Origin: Anopheles merus
Taxonomy: Eukaryota > Arthropoda > Insecta > Diptera > Culicidae
Length of the DNA stretch: 64,000 bases
Assembly: GCF_017562075.2 (NCBI RefSeq)
Contig: NC_054083.1
Span: forward strand, 20,767,428 to 20,831,427
Direction of reading: 5' to 3'
Each line of letters starts with the position of its first letter. Position 1 is the first letter of the stretch. Made by a program: the position numbers and the translations under genes. Below the pieces are notes generated by a model. The model did not search any database and was not told the origin of the DNA. It saw nothing but the letters and a program-made list of their open reading frames with translations. Below are positions 55,401 through 64,000 of this stretch, piece by piece.

Positions 55401-58400
55401 GTACCAAAAAAAACACGTTTCAACATTATTTTGTTTTCTTTTACTCCGTATGAAATAAGTTATAATACAAACATCGATTTACAAACATCGATTAAAATAG
55501 TTTGTCAAAATATTTGACAAAATTTGAACGCTACAGCAAATAAATTCTATCATTAATAAGCTGACCTGATTGATCTCTAATCGTGTTGACATAATTTCTG
55601 CTGCCAAATGTAAATCTCCATACAACAAAATATGAAGTAATTTGTAATAACAATATCCCCCAGCAATATGTACAAGATAAAAAACTATGAATTCAATGGT
55701 TCATGAAACATTCTGTCAAATGTTATCAAGAAAATGAAACGATGGAAAGGAAAAATGATACAAATAACTGATTTCCAATTATGTTATTCTATCATTCAGC
55801 CATTATTCCTGCCATATAGACGGAAAAAAATCACAGAAATAAAGACATTATTCCCTGCTGGTGTTAAAATGAACCTTTTTCCCTGGAAAAATGTTAAATT
55901 GGACACACTAAAAAAATGATATCCTTAGCACCAAAGAGCAGAAAGACAAACACGGAACCGAGAATCTACTTTACTCAAAATGGCAAGACACACATCTGAT
56001 GCGTTTTTATGCTTTGATCAATTTGTCTTGATTCTTCCTCTTCCATTCATTCCCCCGACTGCTATATGTTTGCACCATCGCACACGCTACGCCGCTGCTC
56101 TCTACTGCTCGTAATAAAAACTGTTCCGCGTTCCGTTCACTTCTCTCCCGTAATCCATGCAAATCAATTTATTTATAATTTATGACAAACTTTACCATCT
56201 TTGCCGTGTCTTTGCGCCCAATCTTGCTGCGGGCCGTTTCCATCGAGGTAAGATGAAAGCAAAAGCGGACAAAGTAAAAGAAAGCTCCGATTGTGTCCTT
56301 CGATGTGTCCTTTCCCCCCACCCGTTGGAAGCAAAATCGCTGAAGTGACAATATCATTTACACCAAAGCACAACGACGGCGGCGACGACGACGAATTCGT
56401 TGTGAAGGGAACAACAGATTCTCCCCCGTGTGCCTGGAAAAATTGGAATAAATTTTTCCAACCAAAACGCACAGAGCGAGATGAAATTGAAGATGTCGCT
56501 GTTGGGGGTATGGGTAGGAAACAGCTTGTATCATCAATTTTTCCGCCTGTCCCGGCCCCAGCCTCGCAGGCCAACAGGATCAGGAGAGCAACTCAGCACT
56601 TGTAATTCTCCGACGACCTTTACTTTGTGCGTGTGCATTTTTTTTGCTTCCCCCAAGTCTAAGTGCTTTTTGAAGGAACACATAATCACAAAAAAACATG
56701 AGTTTTTGTAAAGCCGAGAGGTATGATAAAAATATATTCATGTTATGTTTTTTTAGATTTGAAAAAGGACAAAAAGGGCAGGGAATGAGGTGGAAGGAGA
56801 GGTGGGCCAGGTTGTGCAAAAATATGATTATTATCTCGACAGTGTTCGGCGCGCACAGGTTTGCGAGCCTGTGCATATTGAAATATTCATTCCACGCGAA
56901 TCGAACGGTGCAACATTATCCCAACGTTAAGCACATGTCGTTAAGCGCGCGCGGAAAATCAAGCACTCGTGAAACTGAATTGAATTTCCACCACCCGCAG
57001 CCGATGGTGACGATGACAAAAGAGGCGAAAATTCATGACACTCCCAGCAATCAATCGGTCGTCGTCGTCGTCGTCGGCCGGATTTTCAAAGGAGATCGAT
57101 TTACCTTGCGATTACATTTCAAAGCGTTTGGTGTCGTCTCCGTCGGGTAAATCTTTATGCGTGCTGTCGCGTCGCCAGCATTTAGAAGGACCGAAATTAC
57201 ACAATAAGGGACGGGGGGAAAGAGACAAACGCCACCCCCAGGATTTGGGTAGCGAACCATGAAAATTAATCGACAAAAGAAAGATGTGCTCGAAGTTTAG
57301 TGTTACTGCTTTTTTAGAGCGAAATTATTCCCTTTTCGTACCTTTCTTCCCCCATTTAATATCAGTGCTACAGCTCCATCAACACCAATAAAATGGGAAA
57401 GAAAAAGTACGAAAATAAGAAAATTCAAACAAGAAAAAGGACGATCGAAAGTCAATGGAAGTGTCCCGGTTCAAATGCCGACGACACGCGTTCGGAATGT
57501 TGTCAAACATGTTCGCTTTGTCGGACACGGGAAGGTCGGATTACGGAGTCTGCAGGCATCTACACCTTTGCCTCTCTTGGCTTTCCTCTGCTTTAATACC
57601 TTCATTCTGTTCATTTGCCGCAATCTGGCGTGCCTGGCCGGCTGGTGTTTGTGTGTGCTTGAACATTGAGCAAGCACAGCAGAGGGCAAGCAATTTGCGT
57701 CCGAGCATAACTGTTCATAATCTTCCCCTCCCTTCCCTTCTCGCCCAATGTGAACCACCATCTCCTTTTCTTTCAAATCCACCCCCCTGGCCTTATGATG
57801 CGTTTCGTTTCCCAGAACGTACTCCGGTCCATTTCCTTGCCGTGATTTACTCCTCTTCCCACTCCTGCTGCTTCTTCTCCTTTCTAACACTCTCCGTCGA
57901 GTAGTTTTCTGTAGAAAGAAGTAAAAAAACAACAACCTAATAACACACGGCAGTGCACGCCTCAAGGGAGCTTCCCCGTTATCAGCCGGGCAAGGGCTAA
58001 AGGCCAGTTTTGTTAAAGTTTATAACAAATAACAGGGCGTGAACAGGGAAGGGGTGCGGCGAATATTTGTTTACTGTGATTACATCCGCCGGATATGACG
58101 CGTTACAGAAAAAAAAAACACATGTGAAGGGATGCTCGAGTCGCTTGGGAAGTGTAAGAGAAATATTTTCCTTTCCTTCACTCCCTCTGTCTCTTGGTGT
58201 CCTTACTGGAGGAAAATAAACTTTACAAACAAAATATGAGCAGGGACGGGGGGATTAGGAGGAAATTTGATTGGGAAAGAATAATACTATTACAGGGCGT
58301 GTGTGTGTGTTTGAAGGGCGTGCGAACTTTAACTACACTGCTGCAACAATAAATAATCATATTATGATCGTCGTAAAAGAAAAAAAGAGCCATTTTTGGA

Positions 58401-60175
58401 CAATTTTAGAGCAACATTTCTGTTACCTAAAATCCACCAAGGATTTGTCTAAATATTGAAAGCAAAATAGCAGCAACTGTCAGGTTTGTACATGGCTAGC
58501 ATTTTCCATTCCCGATATCCCTTCCCCGAGTCGGAAGGGAACGGTCAACAAATTCGAACGATGATGGTAATCAAATTTCGATTTCAATTTTACTACTATG
58601 CCTTCTCCTGTCTGCTTCCGTTTGGGAAAACTCTCTGCAAATCCTTGGGAACAGGACCTTCGTCACAGATTTGTACCGAGTTGGACCATTTTCCTGTCCA
58701 CCGACATAGGAAAAAAAAGAACAATACGGCCAGTGAAAGCGGCACAAAAGACAAAGCGAATTTCTTCTGGTCAGCGTGGAAAGGATGGATAGACGGAAAA
58801 AGGGAACAAAATAAAACAAGCTGGAATGGAATGAAGAAGAAAAAAAAAACAAGTCCAGTATAGATCTCTGGCCCATGTTACCGGTTTTCTGTTCCCCATC
58901 TGGCGCAGCAATCGACGAAGGTGGGCCCCCACAGCAGCCGGATGAAAATCAAATTAATTCTAAACTTTTCTGATCTGCCCGCCCGCTCGCAGCACCCCCT
59001 ATTGGCATAGAAAATGCGGCATAGAAAAAGCGATCCGTGCAGGGGACGGCTGGAAAGGGGGGGGGGGGGGGGTTCGAACCATAATCAATGATCGTGTTCC
59101 GATCGTTCTGCTTCAACGGACACACGGGGAAGAATAAAGAGGAAGAAAAAAATCGAAATCTTGATGGCTTTAAAGACCAGCTCAAAACCGAAGGTACGTC
59201 CCACTGAGCTGGGAATATGCTGAGAAATCGGTAAAGCTAGTAATCGAACGACGAACAAACCCGTGGAAGTCAAGAAAAAAAAACACAAGGAAAGGAAATA
59301 AAATGCATTTCAAATTACCCTCCCGAGAAAAAAAGAAGCACGACATCATTGAAAAGAAAAGAATAAAATAGTATAATAAGGATAAGCAGCTAGCTTATTC
59401 CAACTGAAAAAAAAATGACGAACGAACCTTGAATTAGCTCACTGTAGCGTTTCTTCCTCTAATGCAAAGCAGGGAGGAGCAGAAATGAATAGAAACGGGA
59501 AAACAAAGTTTTCTTTTCATTCTGCACTGCGGAATGAATGCTTTGCAAAATGTTTGTCCCGAAACGTCACACAAATAGCACAAAACGAAAGGCCCTCCCC
59601 CGTCCAGCTTCGAGAGGCAGCAGGCCGTATTTTTGCGCCACCGCTTTTGTATGCTGGGTTTTTTTTTGTGTCGACTTATGTTTTGTTTTGCATTAACAAT
59701 TTAGATCGGCAGCTTTTTTGCTTTTGTTTTTTTTGACGTCGTTGAGAGATCCGGCAAAACCTGGCGATAAAAATAGGCAAATCTGCCTTTCGTAAGGATC
59801 GCAATATGGACCACCCCGCACCATCGTTAGAGAGCGTGAGAATGGAAAGAAGCGGAAAGCGGAGAAATAAATTGTACTGTCACTGTTCATTAATCATTAT
59901 TATGTCATTTACTATATGTACATGGTTAGGGGGGCAGTTCTGCCTGCCACTTCCGGAAGAATATTCCGGGGAAAGATGGGGAGGCGACACGAAAAAACGG
60001 TTACAAACTGAGAAAATCAATTTGCGTTCAAAACCCCGAACGGAAGGTCAGCGCCCGTTTAGTGGATTAATAAATTGGAGATTAAAATTGCCCAGCTTTC
60101 GTTGACACCGTGCACGGGAGGAGCTGTCGAACGCATTTGTGTCGGATAAAATCGATTTTTAACATCACTTCTTGG

Positions 60176-60254
60176 TGGTAGTGCGCTGGTAAAGCCGCTA
60201 AGCGCACAGATGAGCAGAGCGGCGGGCAGCACGACTCGTCCTGGGTTCAGTTCC
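60176..60254 (+). repeat. Possible tRNA-derived SINE head
   Basis: TGGTAGTGCGCTGG at about 60174-60188 resembles an A box and GGGTTCAGTTCC at 60243-60254 resembles a B box. A tandem 28-bp repeat follows directly, a common layout for SINE tails. Not a foldable tRNA. Confidence 0.3.
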
Positions 60255-60264
60255 AAAATCAGCG

Positions 60265-60320
60265 TTTCATAATTGGATTGAATTTAAATAGATTTCATAA
60301 TTGGATTGAAATTAAATAGC
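60265..60320. repeat. 28-bp tandem duplication
   Basis: Two adjacent units beginning TTTCATAATTGGATTGAA (60265-60292 and 60293-60320) differ at two positions, and a third begins and decays at 60321. Confidence 0.9.
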
Positions 60321-62611
60321 TTTCAAAATGTGTATATCATGTGGGGTAGGCTTAAATGAAGCTTTAAACAAAAGAAATCAAATTGAAAATCAGTTTTGTG
60401 CTAATTTCTAATTCCAAAAACAACATATTTTAAGAAGAAAAAGCATTTACAATTGTTTTGGCACGCTGTCCAACAAATTTACCGCGCCAGAAATTTTGAC
60501 TTTTTTAACAACCGGATGGAACATTCCGTGCTCTCGGCTGGAAATATTCCTCTATCCGCAGCAAAAAAGAGCCCCTCATTTCCGTAGCATCGAAAACAGC
60601 AGCTCCAGAAATTCAAACAGCTGTCCAATTCTGTTACCTTTTTCCTCTTAACTTCGAGTCCTTCCTTCCCTGCGATTCCAATCGAATAAAACCACACCAC
60701 AACCAAAAAAAGACGCATAAATTCGCGAACAGGCAACACAAAAAACCGGGACAACCGGCGGCCGTGTACCGGAACAAGCGGGTGTTTTTTTTTTTGGCGG
60801 AGAACGGAGAAAAGAAATGCAAAAATGAAGGAGAGAACAACAACACTGCTATAAAACATTAAGTGCATGGATGTGGGACATCCTGTCTGAGGGGAGGTGA
60901 GGGGACGGGAGCTATGCCCCTGGGGCGCGGAATTGCACGGATCCGGTGGCCATGTGTCGACTTGCATATTTGGCAGTAGCACATATACGCGTACATACAC
61001 ACGGCTTAAAAGGTTGCTTGGCTGACGGTGCGGTTGCAGAATTGTAATTAGCTTGAGCGTTTTCATTTTATTGTATGTGTTTTTTTCTCTCTGTTGTTCG
61101 TTGCCGTTGCGATTCGAATTTGCAACCGAACAAACGGGAAGAAAGGGTTGATTTTATCTCGATCCCCCCCTCCTCATATTCCACAAGCAATTCTGTGCGG
61201 CTGACTAAAAGCTGACATGATGACGAATTTTTGCAGCTTGCACCTTTGAAGCCACAATAAAAATGTCGCGAGTGACAAGGATCGCACCTTGTTTCTTGTG
61301 AGGTTTTTTTTTGTTGAACATTTTGCCTCAATTTAGTTGATTCATTACGATGGTTTAATGGCCCTCCCCCTCTTCGATTGGTGCATACAAAGGGGGGGCC
61401 AAAATTTTGCTTCAAGTCAATGCCCTTGCCGCCTGCTTGAATGGGAAATAATTTCGTATTTAAATAGCAAAAAAAAAGAAATATTTCCCCCCAAAACACT
61501 GACGGCCATTTTTCACGACACGATGAGTAATAAATTGCACGCTCGAGGAAGAGTGCCGCAGCATCAACGGGAAAACAAATCATGCCACTTTGACGCCAGA
61601 GAAAATGCGCTATGTCAAAACGACGCAAAACAGCGCGTCACAAACAACGAACCCGCACGCGAATGACGACGATCTTTGTAAGACTTTCCGGTCCTTTTGA
61701 GTCAGCCCTCTTGCTGCTCGTCAACAAGTGATCGCGCAACCAGTGACGTGTGAAACTGCACACGGGGGCGAAGAATATTAAAGTTTTCCATTTTTTAAGC
61801 TGCATCCTCCCCCAGCAGCGAATTATCTTTTTGCAACGATCACGTACGCGCAGGCAGCCCCCCTCTCCCGTTTCGATCGAGGACGACCGTCGGCGATGGT
61901 GTGTTTCTGTGAGTCAAATGCAACACCTTTTAAAGACAGCCCCATTTTGCCCGCCTATTGAGCCGTTTTGGCGGCATATTGTGAATGCAAACCTCGATCA
62001 TCTTTTGACGTTGCCGCCAAAATTGGTGAGAAGAGGGATGGTTTGCGGTTGCGATCGACCGCCACCGGCAACTGCCGCAAGCTTTGCGAAAACGAAGAGG
62101 GGTTAAGCGGTGCGCGTTCACCTGTCTCGAATAAAATTATGCGCCCATTTTCATGCGGTCGTAGCAGGCGCTCAACTGCCACTGAAGTGTGTAATATGCG
62201 CGTGGGGGATGGGATTTGGGAGGCACCAACATTTAGTTGCCCTTCGAAATTCACGGCCTTTTAGAAGCCAGCTGCATGGTTTTATCGATTAAATTAACTC
62301 CTCTTTTTTACCTTGCCAGTATTAACGTGAAATGTTAGATGTAAAATGGCGTGGCTAACGTGGCTACTTTATTAGCATGGAAGCAATTATGCACATCAAC
62401 TGCCAACTGTTTCCTAAAATCCAGCACAATAGAAGACAACTAATTCGATAAAATAACCAACATTGAATGTCAAAAACATATTTCAAGATTAATGCAATAA
62501 AGAAACCGATTGTACCTTGCAAAAACGATGCAAAATAGCGAAATGTCAAAACGAGAATAATACGTGTTGATACTGATCGGTGTTTAATGCTAGATTAAAA
62601 GGGCAGCTCGC

Positions 62612-62664
62612 TAGTACAGTTGTTGTGGTGCAGTTTGGTGCACGACACGTTCTAAGTTCAATCC
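62612..62664 (+). repeat. tRNA-derived repeat head (SINE200-related) or tRNA relic
   Basis: TAGTACAGTTGT (62612-62623) matches the A box at 11 of 12 positions and nearly equals the head of the SINE at 23723-23925. AGTTCAATCC (62655-62664) is a good B box, 43 bases on. The T-stem pairs 4 of 5, but the acceptor and anticodon arms do not form properly, so it is not called as a tRNA gene. Confidence 0.45.
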
Positions 62665-64000
62665 TCAGATAGAGCAAGCTTTACAGCAGCAAACACAATC
62701 GCTGGCGTTTTACGGCTCGTGGCTCATACCACGAATTATTATCAGACAAGTGACAGTTGCTTATGGCTCTAATCTAGGTTCAATTTGAAGCTTTATGCCA
62801 TAAAGAGAAAAATTAATTAAAACTACCAACCACATTTTGTAAAAAGAAATGTAGAAAAGGCACCCAAAATGTAGGTTAGACTAAAGTGGGTGGTCCATGT
62901 TCTTGGAATTGAAGTGTAATCAAATGCGCTCTACAAAGAAACAATCCTTCTCGTTTTTCGGGCCGGACTCTAAAATCAACCGTCTTTAATGAAATAAATC
63001 GATTATGTTTGCTCTTGAAAGTGGTACCCCAGTTTTTCACGGAGCTCACTACCCGAGTCGTTGTTTGGTACTCGACACACATAGACACACACAGATATCG
63101 TATATACAGTGAACGCATTGAATCGAACGGGGTATATATCTGAGGCTGATGTGCAAACGAGCGACGAGAGCGCGCGGTCGGCAGCCTTTTCGTCGGCGGC
63201 AAAGCGTACACGATGGCGCAAGAGCTCAAAGTGATGGATGTGTAATTAATTGGAAACGCTTAGCCGACGGGGGTGGCACGCGGTAGGTATTACGGCGTTT
63301 GCGCGGCCACATTAGAGGCTGTCCGATTACGCCACCCCATCGTCGTCGTTGCCGGGGGAAATCTTGACGGTCTGAACTTTACTCGTGCGCTGGAAAGGTG
63401 TGAATTGTACAATTTTCGAGGAGACCGAGGGGTCGTGGTTTGGGTCAAACATGATGAAAGGTAGTGAGGGGAGACACAAAGAAGTGTACATTTTGTAGCC
63501 ATATGCAACAAGATGAAGCGCGGCTGTACGGTGGCAGCTTTTACTATTAATCTTACACCGTTTAAAGCTTAGTTGAAACCAATTGGAAGCGGTCACGCTG
63601 CCAAAATGTGCAGTTGGGAGGAAACGAAGCGGTGTGTTTCAGACAGTAAGCGATTTAGTCTACTCGTTAACCTGTGCCCTGACAGCAAGTATAAGCATAC
63701 TTTAACACTATGTGGGAACGATCTTCCCGCGCACAGAAAGTGGGTGTGATTGCAGGTCGTTGTTTTTTGGGGAAATGATACAAAATACAAATAATTTAAA
63801 TAACAATCCGCGTTAAGTTACGAACAACATTCATGAAGCGTTACACGATTTCACAATGCCTTTTTAACGACCAAACACCTGCTGATAATGGTGCTACAAA
63901 CGCCGTTTTCCAGTCACTATTGGCACCCACCTATGTTAGGGGCATTTTGCTTCAATCGAATCGACCGTTTCCCGCGTAGGCATCTGACAAGATGTCCGCT

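Larger units (their letters stand above)
54839..64000. other. Noncoding stretch to the window end
   Basis: No recognised exon. Content includes the diverged repeat pair near 54859-55400, a small direct repeat and palindrome near 55474-55522, a 16-base G run at 59057-59072, possible tRNA-derived heads near 60176-60254 and 62612-62664, and a 28-bp tandem duplication at 60265-60320. The N-terminal Cbl exons were looked for on the minus strand and not seen. Confidence 0.5.

Noticed and set aside
62605..62675. Possible functional tRNA gene
   Set aside because: A and B boxes are well placed, but the acceptor stem pairs only partly and the anticodon arm has the wrong loop size. A SINE head or relic explains it better.

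Overview
The window looks like a piece of an Anopheles-type mosquito genome. It holds an intron-split metazoan gene with GT-AG introns and very long dinucleotide microsatellites. It also holds two insertions of a tRNA-derived SINE with an AAG-type tail, resembling the SINE200 class described in An. gambiae, plus several short inverted-repeat transposons. There are no operons, no ribosome binding sites and no dense coding.

Only one gene can be supported. The last six coding exons of Cbl lie on the minus strand at 2053-3430. Cbl is a RING-type E3 ubiquitin ligase that down-regulates receptor tyrosine kinases. The exons join without a frame break into 267 residues: the end of the EF-hand, the SH2-like part of the tyrosine-kinase-binding module, the linker helix and the whole C3HC4 RING finger, followed by a short acidic tail. 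The N-terminal four-helix-bundle exons were not found up to base 64000. The remaining ~60.5 kb is therefore best read as a giant upstream intron, or intron plus intergenic DNA. Bases 1-2052 are probably Cbl 3'UTR or downstream sequence. The stop codon lies just beyond an in-frame consensus-like splice donor, which suggests a short/long isoform switch.

Layout: 1-2052, probable 3'UTR. 2053-3430, Cbl exons. 3431-12181, unique noncoding DNA with a tRNA-like SINE head. 12182-12343, (GT)n. 16338-18218, an inverted-repeat element carrying a second element (16795-17862) inside it. 23640-24515, a diverged relative of that inner element, itself interrupted by a SINE. 26457-26611, (CA)n. 38787-39904, a hAT-like non-autonomous element with an 8-bp target duplication and an internal array of five 76-bp repeats. 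40441-41330, TA and GA microsatellites. 41747-41936, a MITE, followed by a second SINE at 42011-42243. 54525-54834, another MITE. 60-63 kb, tRNA-derived SINE heads and a 28-bp tandem repeat. The many open reading frames of 60-190 codons in the noncoding part show no recognisable domain. Several of them are translations of GT, CA, GA or TA repeats.

The most notable structures are the transposon nests, the minisatellite growing inside a hAT-type element, and a pair of very long complementary (CA)/(GT) tracts that would both lie in the same Cbl pre-mRNA. No undescribed multi-gene system was found.
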